The notes: generated by a model not told the origin, from the sequence alone. DNA of 7,450 bases from Prevotellaceae bacterium (GCA_021204545.1 JAJPZF010000165.1:1-7450), one strand, 5' to 3'; numbered from the stretch's first letter, positions 1 through 5,617 are shown. Numbers and translations are program-made.

Positions 1-254
1 GCGAGCGAGTTGATGACCGTGGCGAGCATGCCCATCTGGGCGCCCTTGACGCGGTCGAAGCCCTTGCCTGCGCCTTGCAGCCCCCTGAATATGTTGCCGC
101 CGCCGATGACGACGCCTATCTCCACGCCCTCCTCCGAGGCGTCCTTAATCTGCCGGGCGTACTGCCCAAGCCGCTCCACGCTGATGCCTTGCTTGCTCTC
201 GCCTGCCAGGCTCTCGCCCGAGAGCTTGAGCAGGATACGTCTGTACTTAGCCAT
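1..254 (-). CDS. pyrH: UMP kinase, N-terminal part (cut by window edge)
   Basis: Uridylate kinase phosphorylates UMP to UDP with ATP in the cytoplasm, a step of pyrimidine nucleotide synthesis. The 84 complete codons begin [18 protein letters not shown], the hallmark start of the bacterial amino-acid-kinase-fold UMP kinase. Next come the glycine-rich segment [11 protein letters not shown] (about residues 48-58) and [18 protein letters not shown] (about 67-84), which forms the UMP-binding region. The family is about 235-240 residues long, so roughly two thirds of the protein lies to the left of the window. The ATG at 252-254 gives the canonical N-terminus. Only 16 bp separate it from the birA stop upstream, so it is probably cotranscribed with birA and yraN. 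No separate promoter is visible. Bacterial UMP kinases are typically regulated allosterically by GTP and UTP; this is family knowledge, not seen here. Confidence 0.96.
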   Translation of the reverse strand, partial: MAKYRRILLKLSGESLAGESKQGISVERLGQYARQIKDASEEGVEIGVVIGGGNIFRGLQGAGKGFDRVKGAQMGMLATVINSL

Positions 255-270
255 AGTGTTCGTTATTGGT

Positions 271-1032
271 TTAGATGATGTGTTGCACTTCCTTGAAAGC
301 GTATCGCCTCCTCCGCCCCTCGTCGTCTATGAGGACGATATGCCCCGATGGCTCGACGGTCTCGAGCGTAGCCCTGAACTCTCCCTCGCCGTCCTTGTAG
401 CCGTGCCTCTCCCCCTTACGGAAGAGCCTCTTGAGGTAGCCCTCACGTATGCCCTCGCAGTCCCCTTGGCACAGGGCTTTGTATAGGCTGCTGTACTGCT
501 CTACTATTGCCTCAAGCACGAGCGCGCGGTCGAGCTGCCTGCCCTCTATGACGGCGAGCGAAGTGGGGTTGGGCAGCTCCGTGCTGAAGCTCGTCTGGTT
601 CACGTTCACGCCGATGCCCGTGACGCAGTCTGCCACACGCTTGCCCGTCAGCTCGTTCTCTATCAGTATGCCCGCAAGCTTGCCCTCGCCCCAGTACACG
701 TCGTTGGGCCACTTGATGCTGAAGCCCTTGCCCGCGCATAGCGTCTCAAGCCCGCGGCACACGGCGAGGCAAGCCATCTGGCTTAGGAGGAAGATGTCCT
801 TAGCCTCGAGCGTGGCGGGGTGGGTGAGCAGGCTGAAGAGCAGGTTCGCCCCCCGCTCCGACAGCCACGCCCCTGTCGCTCCCCTGCCCTTCGTCTGATG
901 CTCGGCAAGGGCGAGGGTGACAGGGTCTTGCAGCTCTTTGGCGTGAAGGCGCAGATAGTCGTTGGTCGAGGCGGTCTCCTCGAGGCATATAAGGCGCAAG
1001 CCGCTCCTGCTCTTAAGGGAAGGCGAAGGCAT
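271..1032 (-). CDS. birA: Biotin--[acetyl-CoA-carboxylase] ligase, class I (no DNA-binding domain)
   Basis: This enzyme activates biotin with ATP to biotinoyl-5'-AMP and attaches it to a lysine of biotin carboxyl carrier proteins. The 253-residue protein has the catalytic core in order: ETASTND (19-25), KGRGATGAW (48-56), KWPND (107-111), KLAGILIE (118-125) and GIGVNVN (139-145). A small C-terminal domain follows (about 205-253). No N-terminal winged-helix domain is present, so it is not a biotin-operon repressor. The residue after GRG, normally Arg or a polar residue in this loop, is Ala52. The chosen start is ATG 1032. A GTG at 1047 overlaps the yraN stop as GTGA and would add 5 residues (MTRCP); it may be the true, translationally coupled start. 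The gene sits between yraN and pyrH, likely in one transcript. Function is sure; the exact start is not. Confidence 0.93.
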   Translation of the reverse strand: MPSPSLKSRSGLRLICLEETASTNDYLRLHAKELQDPVTLALAEHQTKGRGATGAWLSERGANLLFSLLTHPATLEAKDIFLLSQMACLAVCRGLETLCAGKGFSIKWPNDVYWGEGKLAGILIENELTGKRVADCVTGIGVNVNQTSFSTELPNPTSLAVIEGRQLDRALVLEAIVEQYSSLYKALCQGDCEGIREGYLKRLFRKGERHGYKDGEGEFRATLETVEPSGHIVLIDDEGRRRRYAFKEVQHII

Positions 1033-1043
1033 GGGGCAGCGTG

Positions 1044-1403
1044 TCACTGGGAGGGAGGAAGGAAGGCGTTCTCTACGTGCTGCACCATGCCGTCGAGTAT
1101 GCCGACAACATCGAAGCGCACTGGCAGGTCTATCGCCTTAAGGCAGACATAGGCGTTGGCGGCTGCGGCGAGGGAGCTCATCTTGCGCCTGTCCACTGCC
1201 TCGAAGGGCAGGCCGAAGTCGGTATTGCTGCGGGTCTTCACCTCCACCACCACGAGGCAGTCGTCCTTCAGTGCGACGATGTCCAGCTCGTTACGGGAAT
1301 AAGGAGCTCTCCAGTTGCGCTCGAGTATGGTGTAGCCCTGAGCTGCGAGATAGTCGGCCGCCTGCTGCTCGCCTGCCTTCCCTAAGACGTTGTGCCAAGC
1401 CAT
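1044..1403 (-). CDS. yraN: YraN/UPF0102 family nuclease-fold protein
   Basis: A conserved small protein of the UPF0102 family (YraN), predicted to have a restriction-endonuclease-like fold; its substrate is not established. In the 119-residue product the family pattern is clear: GKAGEQQAADYLAAQGYTIL (8-27), then RNELDIVA (37-44) and VVVEVKTR (51-58). Glu39, Asp41, Glu54 and Lys56 form a PD-(D/E)xK-like set, which is compatible with a metal-dependent nuclease. I chose ATG 1403. An in-frame TTG at 1433 would add 10 residues, but it lies inside the predicted -7 promoter box for this gene, so a start there could not be transcribed. It is the first gene of the yraN-birA-pyrH cluster and its stop overlaps a possible GTG start of birA. 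The family assignment is firm; the biochemical role is unknown. Confidence 0.92.
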   Translation of the reverse strand: MAWHNVLGKAGEQQAADYLAAQGYTILERNWRAPYSRNELDIVALKDDCLVVVEVKTRSNTDFGLPFEAVDRRKMSSLAAAANAYVCLKAIDLPVRFDVVGILDGMVQHVENAFLPPSQ

Positions 1404-1430
1404 GGGTGTCAGAGTGTTAGCTTTCGGCGG

Positions 1431-1438
1431 CAAAGGTA
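1431..1438 (-). promoter_or_regulatory. Bacteroidota-type -7 box for yraN-birA-pyrH
   Basis: Reading the minus strand gives TACCTTTG, a full match to the Bacteroidota -7 consensus TAnnTTTG. It lies 27 nt upstream of the yraN ATG. No convincing -33 TTTG is seen at the usual 19-21 nt spacing. The identical 10-mer GGCAAAGGTA (plus strand) recurs upstream of the epimerase gene at 2980-2989. Confidence 0.6.
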
Positions 1439-1450
1439 GGGAAAATGAGC

Positions 1451-1458
1451 TAACTTTG
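1451..1458 (+). promoter_or_regulatory. Bacteroidota-type -7 box for tadA
   Basis: TAACTTTG matches TAnnTTTG exactly. Only 7 nt lie between the box and the tadA ATG at 1466, so transcription should begin at or within a few bases of the start codon. It is back to back with the minus-strand box, 12 bp away. The -33 element is weak or absent. Confidence 0.6.
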
Positions 1459-1465
1459 CGAGGCG

Positions 1466-1924
1466 ATGAACAAGGAAAGCGAAGACAGAAGGGCGGAGGA
1501 CGAGCGTTTTATGCGCCTTGCGCTGTACGAGGCGAGGGCTGCCTACCGAGAGGGCGAGGTGCCTGTGGGGGCTATAGTCGTGTGCCGAGGGGAGGTGATA
1601 GCCCGTTGCCATAACCTTACCGAACGCCTTAACGACGTTACCGCACACGCCGAGATGCAGGCTATAACAGCCGCCTCGGAGCATCTCGGCGGCAAGTACC
1701 TAACGGACTGCACGCTCTACGTCACCGTAGAGCCTTGCCTGATGTGCGCCGCAGCATTGGGCTGGAGCCAGATAAAGCGAATAGTCTTCGGCACTCGAGA
1801 CACGAAGCGGGGCTTCCTCAGCATAGCCCCAAACGCCCTTCACCCACGCACAGAGCTTACCAAAGGCGTCCTCGAAGAGGACTGCAAGGCACTGATGCAA
1901 AGCTTCTTCCAAGACCGCCGCTAA
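1466..1924 (+). CDS. tadA: tRNA-specific adenosine deaminase TadA
   Basis: TadA converts adenosine-34 of tRNA-Arg(ACG) to inosine, which allows one tRNA to read CGU, CGC and CGA. The 152-residue protein has the cytidine-deaminase-fold signature: HAE at 61-63 (zinc ligand His61, proton shuttle Glu63) and PCLMC at 90-94 (zinc ligands Cys91 and Cys94). EVPVGAIVV (31-39), HNLTERLNDVTAHAEMQAI (49-67) and LYVTVEPCLMCAAAL (84-98) are typical of TadA rather than of guanine deaminase. ATG 1466 is preferred because DERFMRLALYEA (12-23) aligns with the first helix of known TadA proteins. The later Met16 at 1511 would remove part of that helix. The gene is convergent with the following epimerase gene. 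All six isoleucines are encoded by ATA. Confidence 0.95.
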   Translation: MNKESEDRRAEDERFMRLALYEARAAYREGEVPVGAIVVCRGEVIARCHNLTERLNDVTAHAEMQAITAASEHLGGKYLTDCTLYVTVEPCLMCAAALGWSQIKRIVFGTRDTKRGFLSIAPNALHPRTELTKGVLEEDCKALMQSFFQDRR

Positions 1925-1931
1925 GCCTTAG
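1921..1931. repeat. 11-bp palindrome across two convergent stop codons
   Basis: CTAAG-C-CTTAG is a perfect inverted repeat that contains both the tadA stop (1922-1924) and the epimerase stop (1928-1930). The gap between the stops is 3 bp, so there is no room for separate terminators in this junction. Confidence 0.6.
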
Positions 1932-2956
1932 AGCCAGCCCTCGTGGAGATACCAGCGCACGGTCTCGCGGGTGCCTTCGGGCAGAGGGTAACGGGGCTGG
2001 TAACCAAGGTCCTGGCATGCGGGCGTGATGTCGCACCGCCAGTTGCGCTGGGCAAGGATGTGGAACTTGTCGAGGTTGAGCGTCGAGGGGCGGCGAAGCC
2101 ATCGGTTAACGAGCTGGCTGCAAGCACAGACGAGCCACAGGAAGCATAGCGGAGCCTTGACGCGCAGCACCCATTTGCCTCCCATCTCCTTCTGCAAGAG
2201 GTCGCTGAAACATCGGCTGTCGTACACCTCCCCGTCGCTAAGAAAGTATGCCTTGCCCACAGCCTTTTCGCTCTCGAGAGAAAGAAACACCGCCTGAACA
2301 ACGTCACGCACATAGACGAACGTTATCTCCTGACGCTTGAAGCCGACGGCGAAATCAACGTGACGCTTGATGCTCCTGGCCATCAGGTAGTAGTCCTTCT
2401 CCCTCGGACCGTACACGCCCGTTGGCCTGAGGATAACCCAAGGCAGGCGGTCAGTGACGGTCTGAAGGTATTGCTCTGCGGCGAGCTTGCTCTGCCCGTA
2501 GGCGGTGTTAGGGCGGAGCGTGTCGGTGTCGAGGATAGGGCTGTAAGCTCCCTTCTCAGCCTTTTCCCTCACCGCCCCGAACACGCTGAGCGAGCTCAGG
2601 AAGACGAACCTCTTCGGCTTCATTCCCTCGGCAAACAGCGCCTCAACGAGGTTGCGAGTGCCCTCGGTGTTCGTGCGGAAGAAGCCTTGCCGTGAGCGGC
2701 TCTTCGTAGCCCCCGCGGCGTGCACCACGTAGTCCCAGCCCTTGCCTCCGAGCCTCCGCTTGCAGTCCCGCAGCTGAGAGCGCAGCGTCTCTGGGTTGCC
2801 GAGGTCGAGCGTCGCGAAACGGAGTTCCCTTTGTGTTAAGTATTGCTTGCTGCTGCTCCAGCGCATACCAGCCCATACATCGAGACCGCGGCGCAGTCCC
2901 TCCTCGCAAATGAAGCTCCCGATGAAGCCACTTGCCCCAGTCACTAAGATGGTCAT
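1928..2956 (-). CDS. NAD-dependent epimerase/dehydratase (extended SDR family)
   Basis: An extended short-chain dehydrogenase/reductase of 342 residues. The N-terminal Rossmann motif is TGASGFIG (6-13). It is followed by HAAGATK (79-85), the catalytic-region serines FLSSLSVFG (119-127), the active-site pair Tyr153/Lys157 in YGQSK, and LRPTGVYGP (176-184). The C-terminal half has a hydrophobic stretch at about 264-282 (PLCFLWLVCACSQ in its middle), then WRCDITPACQDLGYQPRYPL (306-325). This tail resembles the 3-beta-hydroxysteroid-dehydrogenase-like branch of NDP-sugar epimerases, whose members often sit at membranes. Substrate and product cannot be read from sequence; nucleotide-sugar epimerisation or reduction is the family default. 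The ATG at 2954-2956 starts right at the Rossmann strand, as usual. It is transcribed divergently from rnr and convergently to tadA. Confidence 0.88.
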   Translation of the reverse strand: MTILVTGASGFIGSFICEEGLRRGLDVWAGMRWSSSKQYLTQRELRFATLDLGNPETLRSQLRDCKRRLGGKGWDYVVHAAGATKSRSRQGFFRTNTEGTRNLVEALFAEGMKPKRFVFLSSLSVFGAVREKAEKGAYSPILDTDTLRPNTAYGQSKLAAEQYLQTVTDRLPWVILRPTGVYGPREKDYYLMARSIKRHVDFAVGFKRQEITFVYVRDVVQAVFLSLESEKAVGKAYFLSDGEVYDSRCFSDLLQKEMGGKWVLRVKAPLCFLWLVCACSQLVNRWLRRPSTLNLDKFHILAQRNWRCDITPACQDLGYQPRYPLPEGTRETVRWYLHEGWL

Positions 2957-2981
2957 TGTGTTGTTTTGTTAGTGTCTTGGG

Positions 2982-2989
2982 CAAAGGTA
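2982..2989 (-). promoter_or_regulatory. Bacteroidota-type -7 box for the epimerase gene
   Basis: The minus strand reads TACCTTTG, identical to the box upstream of yraN. It stands 25 nt before the epimerase ATG. No clear -33 element is seen. Confidence 0.6.
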
Positions 2990-3002
2990 AGGCATTTATG
3001 GC

Positions 3003-3010
3003 TATCTTTG
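3003..3010 (+). promoter_or_regulatory. Bacteroidota-type -7 box for rnr
   Basis: TATCTTTG matches TAnnTTTG and lies 26 nt before the rnr ATG at 3037. It faces away from the epimerase box, with 13 bp between them. It helps reject the longer in-frame rnr start near 2932, which would lie upstream of the promoter. Confidence 0.62.
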
Positions 3011-3036
3011 CGGCAAACCAACAGAAACCTTACGCT

Positions 3037-5250
3037 ATGGGAAAGAAGAAGAAAGGCGGAAAGTATCTCACCCGCAAGTCATTGACCGAGAAGATAGAGG
3101 CGCTCTTCGGGAGGAACGAGGGAAAGAGCTTCGAGCTGAAGAGCGTGTTCCGTGAGCTGGGGCTTGACACTCACCCCGCCCGTATGCTGTGCATGGACAT
3201 CCTGAAGGACTTGATTCTCGACGATGTCATCACCGAGAAGCCCAAGTACACCTATCGCCTCAAGACAGAGAACCAGACGGCCGAGGGCTTGTTCCACCGC
3301 AAAGCAAACGGCAAGAACACATTCAAGCCCGACAGCGGGGGCAAGTCCATACTCGTGGCGGAGCGCAACTCAATGCACGCCATGGACGGTGACCGCGTGA
3401 GGGTGACGATGCTCGCCCGCAGGCGCAACCATATACGTGAGGCACAAGTCACCGACATACTGGAGCGGGCTGACCGATCGTTCGTGGGCACGCTGCAAGT
3501 CAACAGGGAGATAAGCTTCCTGCTTACCGAAGACCGCACGCTCGCCAACGACATACTTATCCCTCGCCACAGGCTGGGAGGGGCGAAGAACGGCGACAAG
3601 GTGGTCGTCAAGATAGTGGAGTGGCCAGAGAACGCAAAGAACCCCGTGGGAAAGGTTATAGCAGTGCTTGGGCAGAGCGGCGACAACAACACGGAGATGA
3701 ACGCCATACTCGCCGAGTACGGACTGCCATACAGCTACCCGAAGCACGTGGAGGAAGCCGCAAACCAGATACCCGAGGAGATACCCGAGAGCGAGATAAG
3801 GCGAAGGGAGGACATGCGAGACGTCACGACATTCACCATCGACCCCAGGGACGCCAAGGACTTCGACGACGCCATCTCCATCCGCAAGATTAACGCCAGC
3901 CTTTGGGAGGTGGGAGTGCATATAGCCGACGTTACGTATTACGTGCAGGAGGGCAGTGTGATAGACAAGGAGGCACTTAACCGCGCCACGAGCGTCTATC
4001 TCGTGGACCGCACCGTGCCTATGCTTCCCGAGAGGCTTTGCAACAAGATTTGTTCCCTGCGACCCGACGAGGATAAGCTCACCTACAGCGTCATCTTCCT
4101 GCTCAACGCCAAGGCTGAGGTTAAGGACTGGCACATAGCCCGCACCGTGACAAGGAGCAACCGTCGTTTCATCTATGAGGAGGTTCAGCAGGTGCTCGAG
4201 GCGCACGGCGAGGCGAGCGAGGCTGACCTTAATATGCCGGGCGACCACTGCGAGCCGGAAAACCCAGCCTACGCCCCTGCCGAGAACTTCGCCGAGGAAC
4301 TTATAACGCTCAACCGTATGGCTAAGGAGCTCAGGGCGCGTCGCTTCCAGAACGGGGCTGTGAACTTCGACCGCTTCGAGACACGCTTCGAGATAGACGA
4401 GAAGGGCGTGCCGCTGAGCGTCTACTTCAAGGTGGCGAAGGACGCCAACAAGCTTGTGGAGGAGTTCATGCTGCTTGCCAACCGAACAGTGGCGGAGAGC
4501 ATAGGCAAGGTGCCCAAGAGCAAGAAAGTGAAGACGATGGTCTACCGCATACACGACCAGCCCGACCCCGACAAGCTGATGGCTCTGGCTGACTTCGTCA
4601 CGAAATTCGGGCATCGTGTGCGTGTGACAGGCAACAAGGAGGATGTGAGCCGCAACCTGAACAAGCTGCTCGCCGACGTGAAGAACAAAGCAGAGCAGAA
4701 CGTGGTGGAGACCATCACGCTGCGCTCCATGATGAAAGCCGTGTACAGCACCACCAATATCGGTCACTTCGGGCTTGCCTTCGACTACTACACGCACTTC
4801 ACCTCGCCCATCCGCCGCTACCCCGACATGATGGTTCACCGACTTCTCACCCGTTACGCCCAAGGCGGACGAAGCGCGAGCAAGGAGAAGTACGAGGAGC
4901 TGTGCGACCACAGCAGCAAGATGGAGCAGCTGGCGGCGCAGGCTGAGAGGGCGAGCATCAAGTACAAGCAGGTGGAGTTTATGCAGAAACGCCTCGGCGA
5001 GGTGTACGACGGCACGATATCGGGCGTGACGGAGTACGGGCTTTACGTGGAGATCGACGAGAACAAGTGCGAGGGGATGATACCCTTGCGCGACCTGAGC
5101 GACGACTACTACGAGTTCGACGAGAAGAACTACTGCCTATGGGGCAGGCGCAAGCATCACCGCTATTCCCTCGGCGACCCCCTTCGCATCCGTGTGGCAA
5201 GGGCTAACCTCGAGAAAAAGCAGCTCGACTTCACCCTCGCCGACGAATAA
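3037..5250 (+). CDS. rnr: Ribonuclease R (RNase II/RNB family 3'-5' exoribonuclease)
   Basis: RNase R degrades structured RNA processively from the 3' end and takes part in mRNA decay and rRNA quality control. The 737-residue protein shows the family architecture: a basic start MGKKKKGGKY, a winged-helix-like region (about 15-75), cold-shock OB domains (about 80-215), the RNB catalytic domain (about 260-605), and a C-terminal S1 domain (about 653-735; GTISGVTEYGLYVEI at 659-673). Catalytic aspartates are visible in TIDPRDAKDFDDA (267-279: Asp269, Asp275, Asp277, Asp278). FTSPIRRYPDMMVHRLL (588-604) is the second RNB signature. The long lysine-rich tail of the E. coli enzyme is absent. I chose ATG 3037 over upstream in-frame starts from 2932 because the predicted promoter lies between them. 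Transcription is divergent from the epimerase gene; a hairpin-rich gap follows. Confidence 0.95.
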   Translation: MGKKKKGGKYLTRKSLTEKIEALFGRNEGKSFELKSVFRELGLDTHPARMLCMDILKDLILDDVITEKPKYTYRLKTENQTAEGLFHRKANGKNTFKPDSGGKSILVAERNSMHAMDGDRVRVTMLARRRNHIREAQVTDILERADRSFVGTLQVNREISFLLTEDRTLANDILIPRHRLGGAKNGDKVVVKIVEWPENAKNPVGKVIAVLGQSGDNNTEMNAILAEYGLPYSYPKHVEEAANQIPEEIPESEIRRREDMRDVTTFTIDPRDAKDFDDAISIRKINASLWEVGVHIADVTYYVQEGSVIDKEALNRATSVYLVDRTVPMLPERLCNKICSLRPDEDKLTYSVIFLLNAKAEVKDWHIARTVTRSNRRFIYEEVQQVLEAHGEASEADLNMPGDHCEPENPAYAPAENFAEELITLNRMAKELRARRFQNGAVNFDRFETRFEIDEKGVPLSVYFKVAKDANKLVEEFMLLANRTVAESIGKVPKSKKVKTMVYRIHDQPDPDKLMALADFVTKFGHRVRVTGNKEDVSRNLNKLLADVKNKAEQNVVETITLRSMMKAVYSTTNIGHFGLAFDYYTHFTSPIRRYPDMMVHRLLTRYAQGGRSASKEKYEELCDHSSKMEQLAAQAERASIKYKQVEFMQKRLGEVYDGTISGVTEYGLYVEIDENKCEGMIPLRDLSDDYYEFDEKNYCLWGRRKHHRYSLGDPLRIRVARANLEKKQLDFTLADE

Positions 5251-5288
5251 CACGTGCCTTACATATATGTGGAAGAAAGATGCCTCTA

Positions 5289-5305
5289 CAACCCCGGAGG
5301 GGTTG
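5289..5305. repeat. Hairpin 1, 7-bp stem
   Basis: CAACCCC and GGGGTTG pair perfectly around a GGA loop. It stands 38 nt after the rnr stop and could stabilise the 3' end of the rnr mRNA. No T tract follows, so it is not a classical intrinsic terminator. Confidence 0.75.
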
Positions 5306-5312
5306 AAGATGG

Positions 5313-5339
5313 ATAGCCGTGGGTTGCAACCCACGGTTG
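5313..5339. repeat. Palindrome 2, short relative of the REP-like unit
   Basis: The core CCGTGGGTTGCAACCCACGG (5317-5336) is a perfect 20-bp palindrome. Its flanks and arms share the framework TAGCCG-GGGTTG ... ACCC-CGGTTGG with the REP-like unit at 5352-5388, but it lacks that unit's longer loop. It therefore looks like a shorter member of the same repeat family. Confidence 0.75.
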
Positions 5340-5351
5340 GGTTGCATAAGA

Positions 5352-5388
5352 GTAGCCGGGGGTTGAGCGTAGCGATACCCCCGGTTGG
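5352..5388 (+). repeat. REP-like unit, forward copy
   Basis: GTAG at 5352-5355 is followed by a stem CCGGGGGT/ACCCCCGG (5356-5363 with 5377-5384). The stem extends by a G-T wobble and an A-T pair, and the loop has 13 nt. It is 30/37 identical to the inverted copy at 5491-5527; both stems are maintained despite the differences. Confidence 0.7.
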
Positions 5389-5401
5389 TCGGCACGACCA
5401 A
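5385..5401. repeat. Inner hairpin, left arm of composite element
   Basis: TTGGTCG and CGACCAA form a perfect 7-bp stem with a GCA loop. Its first bases overlap the end of the forward REP-like unit, so both stems cannot be fully formed in one molecule. Confidence 0.7.
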
Positions 5402-5405
5402 TATT

Positions 5406-5474
5406 GTGCCGAAGGTACAACCCATATTCGCCACAAATAATGGACGAGGCAGGTATGCGCAGTACCTTCGGCAC
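5406..5474. repeat. 13-bp perfect inverted repeat around a 43-nt centre
   Basis: GTGCCGAAGGTAC (5406-5418) is the exact reverse complement of GTACCTTCGGCAC (5462-5474). It forms the innermost stem of the composite element. The centre contains most of a 21-bp sequence repeated at 7094-7114. Confidence 0.8.
5417..5437 (+). repeat. 21-bp dispersed repeat, copy 1
   Basis: This stretch (ACAACCCAT ... TTCGCCACAAA) matches the minus strand of 7094-7114 in 20 of 21 positions. It starts at the last two bases of the 13-bp arm and continues into the loop. Confidence 0.7.
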
Positions 5475-5478
5475 TAAC

Positions 5479-5496
5479 AAGGCTAACGCCTTAGCC
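5479..5496. repeat. Inner hairpin, right arm of composite element
   Basis: Two alternative stems overlap here: AAGGC/GCCTT (5479-5483 with 5488-5492, loop TAAC) and GGCTAA/TTAGCC (5481-5486 with 5491-5496, loop CGCC). It occupies the position mirrored by the hairpin at 5385-5401 but has a different sequence. Confidence 0.6.
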
Positions 5497-5527
5497 GGGG
5501 GTTCCGCTTCGCTCAACCCCTGGCTAC
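5491..5527 (-). repeat. REP-like unit, inverted copy
   Basis: Read on the minus strand it begins GTAG and forms a 12-bp stem (5492-5503 with 5515-5526) with one G-T wobble and an 11-nt loop. It is the inverted counterpart of 5352-5388. Confidence 0.7.
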
Positions 5528-5536
5528 GCTTGTTAT

Positions 5537-5549
5537 GCCCCTTCGGGGC
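5537..5549. repeat. Hairpin GCCCC-TTC-GGGGC
   Basis: A perfect 5-bp GC stem with a TTC loop just outside the composite element, 69 nt before the U32 start codon. No T tract follows. Confidence 0.7.
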
Positions 5550-5617
5550 TATTAATGGCGAACGTCAATCGGCCAAAAGCGAGAGCTTTCTCCCCATTCC
5601 TGCAATTTGACGGATGA

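Larger units (their letters stand above)
5352..5527. repeat. REPIN-like composite inverted-repeat element (176 bp)
   Basis: The element begins with GTAG on the plus strand and ends with CTAC, which is GTAG on the minus strand. Its outer arms are two 37-bp hairpin units, inverted copies of each other. Inside come small hairpins on each side (5385-5401; 5479-5496), then a perfect 13-bp inverted repeat (5406-5418 with 5462-5474) around a 43-nt centre. The distances from outer units to inner arms are nearly equal, 17 and 16 nt. A GTAG tetranucleotide at the foot of a hairpin, used in inverted pairs, is the known layout of REP/REPIN elements mobilised by RAYT (TnpA-REP) transposases. The symmetry is seen directly; the REPIN identity is inferred. 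No transposase gene is in the window. Confidence 0.65.
5251..5617. other. Hairpin-rich intergenic region between rnr and the U32 gene
   Basis: This 367-bp gap has no credible gene. Short reading frames cross it on both strands, but they only translate the inverted repeats (RGLQPTVG-like peptides). It holds at least seven stem-loops between 5289 and 5549, listed separately. At the left end is a 10-bp palindrome ACATATATGT (5261-5270). At the right end, 5576-5589 forms a 5-bp stem AAAGC/GCTTT with a GAGA tetraloop, and CGTCAA/TTGACG (5563-5568 and 5607-5612) is a spaced inverted repeat just before the next gene. No strong TAnnTTTG box is visible upstream of the U32 gene; GCAATTTG (5602-5609) is only a partial match. 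Confidence 0.85.

Noticed and set aside
10..486. Plus-strand frame of 158 codons
   Set aside because: It overlaps pyrH and birA on the opposite strand, both recognised by conserved motifs.
2932..3036. Longer N-terminus for RNase R
   Set aside because: The extension would span two -7 promoter boxes and encodes no family sequence; MGKKKK at 3037 is the natural start.
3370..4911. 513-codon open frame on the minus strand inside rnr
   Set aside because: It is a shadow of the strongly supported rnr gene; GC-rich third positions keep the opposite frame open. Its protein has no recognisable motif.
5251..5305. Classical intrinsic terminator of rnr
   Set aside because: Hairpin present but no T tract follows.
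5192..5440. Short peptides such as RGLQPTVG over the hairpin region
   Set aside because: They start inside rnr or simply translate inverted repeats; all strands give similar low-complexity peptides, so they are not genes.
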